A DNA stretch of 64,000 nucleotides from Alphaproteobacteria bacterium. GTDB taxonomy: Bacteria; Pseudomonadota; Alphaproteobacteria; SMXP01. Shown piece after piece: positions 41,670-49,013 of the stretch; position 1 is the first letter of the stretch; each line of letters begins with the position of its first letter. The stretch spans positions 62,001 through 126,000 of the forward strand of contig JANQPV010000013.1 of the NCBI GenBank assembly GCA_028285305.1. Direction: 5' to 3'. The notes beneath the pieces are model-generated. The model did no database searches. It saw nothing but the letters and a program-made list of their open reading frames with translations, and had not been told where the DNA came from. The translations under genes and the position numbers were made by a program.

Positions 41670-43973
41670 CTAGGCCACCCGCTTGCGCACCATGTCGTTA
41701 AAGGCTTGTGTGATACGGTCAAGGTGCGGCCGCGTGTACGGAAAGTTGTCGGCATGATCGTAATTGTGCCGCATGGCCGGATTGAGCTCGAAGATGAAGA
41801 TATTGCCGTCTGGTAAGAGCGTGAAGTCGATACCGAAAAAGTCCAGATCAACAATATCACGCAGCTTAAGAAGGGTGTTATAGGCTCGCGTCCCCAAATA
41901 GGTCACATGGTCTTCCAGATAGGCGCGCTCTTCTTCCTGGGTCCAAGGCGTCTTATCCATGATCGCGTAGCGATCCCCGGAATGGATGGCCCAATCATCA
42001 ACAAATAAATTTGCCACTGGATGATAGTGCCCATCAATGCAAAAGATGCGAGTTTTGTTGTACAGTCCCGGCCCTCGCGGGTGATCGTGATATTGAATGA
42101 TATAGTAGTCAGTGTCAGGAGAAGCCTTCGAAAAGTACTTTATCAGCTGGTCTTCCGACTTGACCCGTTTCACGCTGAGCCCCGTCTGCGAACCAGCAGC
42201 CCGCACGATGAGGGGGTATTCGAACCCAAAGCCAGACACCTGGTCGACGATCGTTTGCGCGTCCCCGCCTTCCCAGCGAATGCGTTCTGTTTGTGGAAAG
42301 ATGACCCCGTCCACACTAGCCAAGCGCTGATAGTTGCGGTCTCGCGTTGTCTGATAAACTTGCCTTGGGTGATTGATAACGGGTCGATCGGAATGACGGT
42401 CGACAAACCGGGCAAGGGAAAGCAGAGACGCTGGCTCCCGGTCCGCGCAGCTAATCGTGTTGAGTATCAACTGAAAGTCGGGCAAGTTCTCGATCTTGTT
42501 GATGTTATCTTCAAATATGTTTGCGATCAGCAGATTATAGTCCCGGTGGTTTAGGAGATGCTGGATGGAGAAATGACCGCCTTGCAAAAGACTAACGAAC
42601 TCCCCCTTCGTATCTCTGATGATCCCGTACGTTGCGCTTTGGAAACCCCGCATACGGAGGATTGTTTGCCTATCCTTGCGAGATTTGTTCCATCGCTCAA
42701 AGGGGTGTTTACGAACGACATCACCCAGGATGGCGCGCGCTTGTTTCATGTCGCCGTCTTCGCGGTAGATACTCGATAAGGACAATCCCGCATAATAGTT
42801 GTCGGGATCCAATTGCAGGCATTTCTGGTACGCGGATTTCGCCTCATCGAATCGACCATTCGTCAGAAGCAAATCTCCAAGGAGCTCAAACGTGAAAGCG
42901 TTAGACGGGTCAACTTCACAGGCCCGGGTAAAGCTCGCAACTGCGTCATCAATCCGGCCTGCCTTTTCATGAAGCTTGGCAAGCACAACGTGAGCTTCGC
43001 CGTCTCGGGGGCTGCCCGCCAAATAATTGGTGCAGATCAGAATTGCATCGTCGATCCGGCCGCTTTTCGCTAGCGACCGAACGAGCTTATGGTCAAGCGT
43101 GTCGCTTGCCGTTTGCGAACTGTCTTTTGTCGTGGCCTCCTGACTGTCGTTCTCGTTCGCGGCAGTCATTTGGGTTGACGTCTTAAGGCCCGGCGCCCTC
43201 AGGCGCACTCGGTGGAGCAACCGCTCACTATCCTTGGAAAAACCGCTTCGTCCGTGCAAGACTTTTGTGTTGTTCATAAACAAGACCTCGCCCGAGGCCA
43301 AAGAAAACCGTTGCCCTAAGTCCGGGCTGTTTAGAACCATGTCTAAACGAGACAGAGCATCTCGATGCCGCGCGGACAGGGACGAGCCGCTCTCATCAAT
43401 CGAGCGTTGAAGTTGAGCGTCGTAATACCGAATGGACGGAGAGGGGCCTTCCCCATTTAGAACGGCATGATGGCGATCCCCAAAAGCAAAGACCGGTTCC
43501 CGCAAGGCGTCAAATGCGTCTTTGTCGAGATTTCGCATGATATCGTCGAGCGGCACCATCGACGTTTCGCCTCCGGCGGTGTCGGCAACGAGGCAATGAA
43601 ATGCCACCAGTTCATGCGGCTCCGTCATATAGGATGAGTCCGTATGGGGAGAAAGGGCCTTATGCGTACGGCTGTACCGGGTAACCGAGTCTTCGGCGTT
43701 CGCTTGATCTTTATCAATTCGTACCCGGGTGAACGAAACTTTCTTCTGAGAAGGGGGTAATGTGTCTTTGGAAACGCCGAATTCCGCAACGCCCTTCGCA
43801 AGTTCCAAAAACAAGTCTTGATCCTGAGGGGAAGTACCCAAATGGACGACGCAGTAATAGGGATAGTAAGTCAAAGCTTGAACAATACGCCCGATTTCGG
43901 TCGCATCTTTCGAAACAGTGCGGTGTTTTCCCCCACTATGGAGTTTTGACTGCGGCCCTTTTATTTCGTTCAT
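41670..43973 (-). CDS. TauD-like dioxygenase / TPR / ATP-grasp fusion, candidate peptide-modifying enzyme
   Basis: A 767-residue protein of three parts. Residues about 30-265 are a TauD/TfdA-like Fe(II)/2-oxoglutarate dioxygenase: metal ligands His110-x-Asp112 (SPHTDSS) and His240 (KVLHGRSGF), 2-oxoglutarate Arg near 251-255. Residues about 295-425 are three to four TPRs (AHVVLAKLHEKAGRIDDAVASF...). Residues about 440-767 are an ATP-grasp ligase: YPLIVRAAGSQTG lid, FFGIDFTLLPDG and FIFELNPAMRHN with the metal Glu and Asn. It lies 28 bases after the hlyD-type gene. The pairing of hydroxylase and ligase in one chain, next to an Asp-rich peptide and an exporter, suggests peptide tailoring. The reaction is inferred. 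Confidence 0.8.
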   Translation of the reverse strand: MNEIKGPQSKLHSGGKHRTVSKDATEIGRIVQALTYYPYYCVVHLGTSPQDQDLFLELAKGVAEFGVSKDTLPPSQKKVSFTRVRIDKDQANAEDSVTRYSRTHKALSPHTDSSYMTEPHELVAFHCLVADTAGGETSMVPLDDIMRNLDKDAFDALREPVFAFGDRHHAVLNGEGPSPSIRYYDAQLQRSIDESGSSLSARHRDALSRLDMVLNSPDLGQRFSLASGEVLFMNNTKVLHGRSGFSKDSERLLHRVRLRAPGLKTSTQMTAANENDSQEATTKDSSQTASDTLDHKLVRSLAKSGRIDDAILICTNYLAGSPRDGEAHVVLAKLHEKAGRIDDAVASFTRACEVDPSNAFTFELLGDLLLTNGRFDEAKSAYQKCLQLDPDNYYAGLSLSSIYREDGDMKQARAILGDVVRKHPFERWNKSRKDRQTILRMRGFQSATYGIIRDTKGEFVSLLQGGHFSIQHLLNHRDYNLLIANIFEDNINKIENLPDFQLILNTISCADREPASLLSLARFVDRHSDRPVINHPRQVYQTTRDRNYQRLASVDGVIFPQTERIRWEGGDAQTIVDQVSGFGFEYPLIVRAAGSQTGLSVKRVKSEDQLIKYFSKASPDTDYYIIQYHDHPRGPGLYNKTRIFCIDGHYHPVANLFVDDWAIHSGDRYAIMDKTPWTQEEERAYLEDHVTYLGTRAYNTLLKLRDIVDLDFFGIDFTLLPDGNIFIFELNPAMRHNYDHADNFPYTRPHLDRITQAFNDMVRKRVA

Positions 43974-44001
43974 CTGCCGTCACCCGTTATTTCAGCCGCA
44001 C

Positions 44002-45555
44002 TCAGCTTTCCCGCATCGCCTGGCGCAAAGCGTTCGAGAGCGGTGCGACGATGTAATCGAGAACCGTGCGTTCCCCGGTTAACACCATGACCGAAACTTG
44101 CATGCCCGGATGGACGTCGAGTCCCGCAACTTCCCGGACCTGGGAGTCGTCAAAAGCGATCTTTGCCAGGAAATAGTCCTTCATTGTGGTCGGATCCGTC
44201 ACTTTGTCTGCCGAAACGTTTATGACCTCACCCATGATGGGAGCGGTGGGCCGTGAGCCCGTCGCCGAAAACTTGAGCTCGGCCGTCATGCCGACTTTCA
44301 CCACGTCGCGGTCTTTGGGTTCCAATTTCGCATCAATGATGATCTGTGTACCCTGCGGTACGAGTTCGAGAACCTTTTGTCCCGCCATGACGACACCGCC
44401 CACGGTGTTCACTTGCAATTGATGCACCACACCGGAGCTGGGCGCATACATGGCGCTGCGCTTGAGGACGCTGTGAGCGGTGGTGATTTGACTGTCAAGC
44501 GTGTCGATCTTCTCAAGAACCGTTGTGAACTCGGTCGCCGCCAGCGCTTTGCGTGCCGAAGCCTGCCGGTCGAGTTCGGCGGAAAGCTCAGTCACGGTCG
44601 CCTGAGCCATGCCGATTTCGGCGCGCGCTTCGGCGATGCTTCCTTCGAGACGCGCTTCGTCACGCCACATTGAGAGGATGCGGCCCCTCTGTATGAGGCC
44701 CTTCTCGACAAGGGGAGCGAGGGAGTCCATTTCTTCACGAAGAAGGTGCAGCTCTTTGGCCTGCGCCTCTGCTCGCGCCTTCAAGCCTTCGGCCTTATAC
44801 TTGAACTGGTCAATCTTGGCGGATGTCACGCGCAATTGATCTTTGAACGCCTGGTGCTTTGCTTCAAACAGAGCGATATGTTCGATCACGGCCTGCCGCG
44901 CCCGTTCCTCGTAGGTAAACATATCAACGAGAGTTAAAACCGGCGCCGGTTCACCCGGTTCCGGATCAGTGTCCAATTGAGCTGCAATATCCCTCTTGAG
45001 CATCTCTATGCTCGGGTGCGACAAATCCACCCCATAAAGAGAAAATTCTGATGTATGTGTGCCGGGATAGAGAATTTCCGAGAGCACGCCCGCCCCTTCG
45101 TAGATCCGCTGTTCAAGTTCCGTATCCGACAGAACGCTCGACCGCTTGGGCAGAATGGATGGGTTCACAGCCGACGTTCGGTAATCGTCTCGCTCCGCAT
45201 AGAGCCGCATGGCCTGTGCGGTGGCTGCGATCCGCTGGCTGACCAAAAGGTCCAAATCAGCCCGTGCCTTCACGTCTTCGAGGATCAAAAGCGTCTCGCC
45301 CCGCTCGACATATGCGCCTTCCGAAACGTGGATCTCGCGAATGATGCCGCCTTCCAAGTGCTGAACGCTTTTGCGCGATCCCTCAACGACCGCAACACCG
45401 GGCGCAATCGCTGCACTCTCAAGGGGGGCGAAAGCAGCCCAGCCCAAAAAGCCGCCGAAAAAGGTCAGGATGATGAGGCCGCCAGCCCAGAAATGGGTAC
45501 TGTTGCCCACAAGATCCTTTTGACGATCGTGCGTGTTGTCCTGCTTCTTAGCCAT
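44002..45555 (-). CDS. type I secretion membrane fusion protein (HlyD family)
   Basis: A 517-residue adaptor with one membrane span (about 22-42; FWAGGLIILTFFGGFLGWAAFAPL), a biotinyl-lipoyl half (VVEGSRKSVQHLEGGIIREIHVSEGAYVERGETLLIL), a long coiled coil (about 190-340) and the closing barrel (APSSGVVHQLQVNTVGGVVMAGQKVLELVP). This is the HlyD/PrtE type that bridges the ABC transporter and an outer-membrane TolC-type channel, which is absent here. ATG 45555 overlaps the ABC stop by eight bases and has GGAAGGAAAG upstream. Confidence 0.9.
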   Translation of the reverse strand: MAKKQDNTHDRQKDLVGNSTHFWAGGLIILTFFGGFLGWAAFAPLESAAIAPGVAVVEGSRKSVQHLEGGIIREIHVSEGAYVERGETLLILEDVKARADLDLLVSQRIAATAQAMRLYAERDDYRTSAVNPSILPKRSSVLSDTELEQRIYEGAGVLSEILYPGTHTSEFSLYGVDLSHPSIEMLKRDIAAQLDTDPEPGEPAPVLTLVDMFTYEERARQAVIEHIALFEAKHQAFKDQLRVTSAKIDQFKYKAEGLKARAEAQAKELHLLREEMDSLAPLVEKGLIQRGRILSMWRDEARLEGSIAEARAEIGMAQATVTELSAELDRQASARKALAATEFTTVLEKIDTLDSQITTAHSVLKRSAMYAPSSGVVHQLQVNTVGGVVMAGQKVLELVPQGTQIIIDAKLEPKDRDVVKVGMTAELKFSATGSRPTAPIMGEVINVSADKVTDPTTMKDYFLAKIAFDDSQVREVAGLDVHPGMQVSVMVLTGERTVLDYIVAPLSNALRQAMRES

Positions 45556-47281
45556 TGCTCTTTCCTTCCACAACGCGAAGTTTGGAGTCGTTCGCCACTT
45601 CTGAAACCGGCTCGTCCTTCACCTCTGGCTTCACCAGGTCCAGGCGGCCGTTCCGCAATTCGTAGAGACGGTCCACGGACTCGATCGTGCTTGGATCGTG
45701 AGAAATAAGCACCACCATGGAACCCTTTTCTTTAAGTTTGCGTATCGTTCGCTGAATGGCCTTGCGGCCGTCCACGTCAAGACTTGCGTCCGGTTCGTCC
45801 AAGACCACCAGCTTTGGCGTCTCATAAACAGCCCGCGCAAGCCCGACTCGCTGTCTTTGGCCGCCCGAAAGAATCGAGCCGCCGTCGCCGATCTCCGTAT
45901 CGTATCGATTGGGCATCTCAGAGATCATGGAGTGGATGCCCACCAACCGCGCCGCCTCTATCACGGAGTCAAGGTCCCCTTTGGTCATGCGGGCGATGTT
46001 CTCTCGGATCGTGCCATCGAACAATTCGACCGATTGAGGAAGATAGCCGATATGGGGCCCCAAGAGGGTCCGGTCCGGATGAGCCACGTCGACACCCGCA
46101 AATGTCACTTTGCCGCTCGACGGCGCAAGATTGCCGATAATGATACGCGCTAAGGTCGACTTGCCCGCAGCGGTCGGCCCCATAATGCCGACGGCGTCAC
46201 CGGGGTGCACATCGAGATTGAGGCCTCGCAAGAGCCCTTTGTCCCGACCCGGAATAAAGTAAGTGACACCGCGCAGTTTCAGCCCTTTGCGCGCGTCAAA
46301 AATCGGAGGGGTTTTCGGAACATCTGGAATGCGCGACAAATAGTCTTCAAGCTTTTGCTTACCTTCGCGGGCATTCACGACGGCCTTCCAAGAGGATATG
46401 CCTCGTTCCATGGGGCTGGTCGCACGCCGGAACAACAACATGCTGGCAATGATCGCACCAGCCGAGAGTTGATTCATTAAGATGAGGCTCGCAGCCAGCC
46501 CAAGCATGACGATTTGCAACGTCATCCGCGTGAATTGCGTGATGGCAGACATCAAGATTGCACGCCGCGCCACCGCGTTCTCGGCGTCGGCAGCAGTACC
46601 GAATTCTTTGGACCAGCGTTTTGCAATCGTCTCCCGCATTCCCATGGCTTCGATCACATCCGCGTTGCGCGCGGAAGCAGCGGTCAGGTCGGCGGATCGG
46701 GAAGAAGCATCTTGTGATTCGTTGACCACGCCGTGCGTCGCCCATTCATTGACCGCACCGATTGCGAGCAAGAGCACAGCGCCGAAGATGGCCAAACCGC
46801 CCAACAAGGGATGCATGATCCACAAAGCGATAATAAAAAGAGGAGTCCAGGGAATATCGAACAAAGGAACGATATTAGGCCCGCCGACAAAGTCTCGAAC
46901 AGCGTGGAGATAGCGGATCCCCCGTTGCGAAGGGCTTTGGCTCCGCTTTTTGGCGCGCACCACTGTCGCCCGAAACACATCGGCGCCCACGCGGCGGTCA
47001 ACCCAATTGCCGACCTTGGCCAGCATGAAACCCCGTAACGCTTCGAGGCCCGCATACGCAAAAATAGCCGTCAGTGCAATGACGGTCAAAACGATGAGCG
47101 TTTGTTCGCTCCGGCTTGGGATAACCCGGTCATATATTTGCAGAAGATAAAGAGGCACTGCAAAAGACAAAAGATTGATGAAGAAGCTAAATGCCGCAAC
47201 CGTGTAGAGGCTGGACTTACATTTCGTCAGCGCATCTTGCAGTGCCGATTTTGTCGGATTGTCGATCGAACTACCAGCCAT
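45548..47281 (-). CDS. type I secretion ABC transporter (PrtD-like)
   Basis: A 577-residue half-transporter: six membrane helices (about 25-300) followed by an ATPase with Walker A GPTAAGKST (about 365), signature LSGGQRQRVGLARA (about 473) and Walker B LVVLDEPDASLD (about 493). There is no N-terminal C39 peptidase domain, so the cargo is not expected to be cut at a double-glycine leader; PrtD-type exporters read a C-terminal signal. It is encoded 95 bases after the Asp-repeat peptide gene on the same strand. Confidence 0.92.
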   Translation of the reverse strand: MAGSSIDNPTKSALQDALTKCKSSLYTVAAFSFFINLLSFAVPLYLLQIYDRVIPSRSEQTLIVLTVIALTAIFAYAGLEALRGFMLAKVGNWVDRRVGADVFRATVVRAKKRSQSPSQRGIRYLHAVRDFVGGPNIVPLFDIPWTPLFIIALWIMHPLLGGLAIFGAVLLLAIGAVNEWATHGVVNESQDASSRSADLTAASARNADVIEAMGMRETIAKRWSKEFGTAADAENAVARRAILMSAITQFTRMTLQIVMLGLAASLILMNQLSAGAIIASMLLFRRATSPMERGISSWKAVVNAREGKQKLEDYLSRIPDVPKTPPIFDARKGLKLRGVTYFIPGRDKGLLRGLNLDVHPGDAVGIMGPTAAGKSTLARIIIGNLAPSSGKVTFAGVDVAHPDRTLLGPHIGYLPQSVELFDGTIRENIARMTKGDLDSVIEAARLVGIHSMISEMPNRYDTEIGDGGSILSGGQRQRVGLARAVYETPKLVVLDEPDASLDVDGRKAIQRTIRKLKEKGSMVVLISHDPSTIESVDRLYELRNGRLDLVKPEVKDEPVSEVANDSKLRVVEGKSNG

Positions 47282-47376
47282 AAGACCAGTGTATCGCAAC
47301 TGGAAACCAACAAAAAGGGAATGCCGGGGCGGAACGCCCCGACATTAACCTCATATATTGGCGTCGCCGTTAGCGA

Positions 47377-47706
47377 TCAATCGCCGCCGTCGTCGTCGTC
47401 GTCGCCGCCACGTTTCCAACCGTAGCCGCCTCTGCCGCCGTCGTCGTCATCGTCGCCGCCTTTCTTGCCGCGACCGCCGTCATCGTCGTCATCGCCGCCT
47501 TTCTTGCCGCGACCGCCGTCATCGTCGTCGTCGCCGCCTTTTCTGCCGCGACCGCCGTCATCATCGTCGTCGCCGCCTTTTCTGCCGCGACCACCGTCAT
47601 CGTCGTCGTCGCCGCCGGATCTGTACCAGTACGACTTCGAATCGTCATCATCGTCGTCGTCACCGGAACCTTTGCCGTAATAGTCCCAATACGCATTTCT
47701 AGCCAT
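47377..47706 (-). CDS. Asp-rich repeat peptide, candidate secreted precursor
   Basis: A 109-residue protein. Residues 1-32 are aromatic-rich (MARNAYWDYYGKGSG, seven Asp, SKSYWYRSGG). Residues 33-84 are four exact-length 13-residue units (D5-GGRG-R/K-KGG), and residues 85-109 are two variant units ending in GGDDDDDGGD. There is no signal peptide and no cysteine. It has GGGAGA about eight bases before the ATG and is first in line with the ABC, HlyD and dioxygenase/ATP-grasp genes. The repeats are exact in length while codons vary, which favours selection on the protein. Metal binding is likely by composition; modification is inferred. Confidence 0.75.
   Translation of the reverse strand: MARNAYWDYYGKGSGDDDDDDDSKSYWYRSGGDDDDDGGRGRKGGDDDDDGGRGRKGGDDDDDGGRGKKGGDDDDDGGRGKKGGDDDDDGGRGGYGWKRGGDDDDDGGD
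47455..47610 (-). repeat. four 39-base coding repeats
   Basis: Each unit encodes Asp5-Gly-Gly-Arg-Gly-(Arg/Lys)-Lys-Gly-Gly. Units one and two have Arg, three and four Lys at the tenth position. The Asp codons mix GAC and GAT between units. This is a coding repeat and not a CRISPR array: there are no unique spacers. Confidence 0.9.
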
Positions 47707-48122
47707 GGCTATTCATCTCCCTACCATTAGGCCAACACCAATTTGCGAGAGGCGGAAACTCATCCAACCCACAAACACTTCGCCTAAAGAACTCTGTGTG
47801 ATTCTATAGACCCTATCTCCGCTAACACGAGAAGGGAGTACTGTTAACAGAAAAACGCTGGAACACGGATCAAATTGATCACTATGACAATAACGAGAAG
47901 TTTTCCCGACAGTTCACACTTATAGAGAGTAAGATGATTCCTAATTGGCGAAACAAGCGTTCGCCCTGCGCGCTTAGGGCGAACATAGAAGGGGAGTAAG
48001 ACTGCCCTAATGTTGGGACCGAATTGATGCAAAGCAGTGCCACCAGAACTACATGGAGAAGATGGAGGCTTTTCGCGAGCCGGTGAGCCGCATCACTGAA
48101 ACAACGGATGGGAGGAGATCCC
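47707..48122. other. 416-base intergenic region upstream of the peptide operon
   Basis: Divergent promoter region between the peptide gene (minus) and the GNAT gene (plus). No gene is convincing; small minus-strand frames (47844-48032, 47882-48124) lack start signals. No regulatory site was recognised with confidence. Confidence 0.4.
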
Positions 48123-48551
48123 ATGAGACCACATATTCGCCGCGCCGGCCGTGATGACTATCCCGCCTTGCTGAGTTTGCTGGAAGAGTTGGGCTACCCG
48201 ATGACTGAGGAAGAGTTGGAAGAGCGGTTCTCCAACTTTGGTGCGCACTTGAATGTCTGTGTAGCAACACTGGACAGCGATATTGCCGGGATGATCGCCT
48301 ACTCCAACCTCATCCCTCGGCTGGCGGAGGGAGGAACATTTGTTCGCATCACCGCGTTGAGCGTGACGGCCGTTCATCGGCGCAGCGGCGTCGCGAAGGC
48401 CCTGGTAGATCATGTCGAACGCGAGGCTCAGGCATCGGGCTCGGTCATTATCGAAGTGAGCAGCGGACGCCGCGCGTCACGCGAGGCCGCGCACACCTTT
48501 TACCTCGCGATGGGATACGGACACGTCGTCCCAATCAGTCGTCTATCGTAA
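48123..48551 (+). CDS. GNAT-family N-acetyltransferase
   Basis: A 142-residue acetyltransferase with the GNAT core: IRRAGRDDYPALLSLLEELGYP at the start, ITALSVTAVHRRSGVAKALVDHVEREA (acetyl-CoA loop RRSGVA) and AHTFYLAMGYGHV. The target is not readable. GGAGGAGATCCC precedes ATG 48123. It is divergent from the peptide operon and 18 bases before the monooxygenase-like gene. Confidence 0.88.
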   Translation: MRPHIRRAGRDDYPALLSLLEELGYPMTEEELEERFSNFGAHLNVCVATLDSDIAGMIAYSNLIPRLAEGGTFVRITALSVTAVHRRSGVAKALVDHVEREAQASGSVIIEVSSGRRASREAAHTFYLAMGYGHVVPISRLS

Positions 48552-48569
48552 ATTACTCGCGCCGCAGGA

Positions 48570-48878
48570 ATGCTCATGATCGTCGCCATCTTCAGAGCCA
48601 ATGTCAAACCCGGCAAAGCGGGTGAAGACTATCTGGCCCTTGCTGCGGAGCTGGAACAGATCGCGCGGTCGATGCCGGGTTTCATCTCTTATAAGTCCTA
48701 CTACGCGGAAGACGGCGAACGCCTCTCTGTGCATGAATGGCGCTCAGCGGAAGATCTCAAAGCGTGGCGGGAGCACCCCACACATGTCGCCGCCCAAAAC
48801 CGTGGCCGGGAGGAGTTTTACGAATCCTACACGCTCTACGTCTGCGACGAGCCGCGCGAGAGCCGATTTCAAAATTAG
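48570..48878 (+). CDS. antibiotic-biosynthesis-monooxygenase (ABM) domain protein
   Basis: A 102-residue protein with the dimeric alpha-beta barrel ABM domain: VAIFRANVKPGKAGEDYLALAAELEQIARSMPGFISYKSYYAEDGERLSVHEWRSAEDLKAWREHPTH in short conserved blocks. Members include quinone-forming monooxygenases and haem-degrading enzymes; the His near residue 69 is conserved. It follows the GNAT gene by 18 bases, so probably co-transcribed. Confidence 0.85.
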   Translation: MLMIVAIFRANVKPGKAGEDYLALAAELEQIARSMPGFISYKSYYAEDGERLSVHEWRSAEDLKAWREHPTHVAAQNRGREEFYESYTLYVCDEPRESRFQN

Positions 48879-49013
48879 TGCGCGACGTCATTCGGTCAAA
48901 CCTCGGAATCCGGAGGCGGAGAATTGCAAACGATCAATGGTACAAATTTGGGATCAACTTGACACGCCATCTTTGAGCATCGATTTAGAATCCCAAAGCC
49001 TCTGGGGCGAAAA

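Noticed and set aside
47455-47610. Possible CRISPR array
   Set aside because: The 39-base units are adjacent, without spacers, and encode exact protein repeats.
47358-47702. Arg/Ser/Pro-rich open frames on both strands over the peptide gene
   Set aside because: They are other-phase readings of the same repeats; only the minus-strand D5-GGRG frame has a good start site, operon position and sensible composition.
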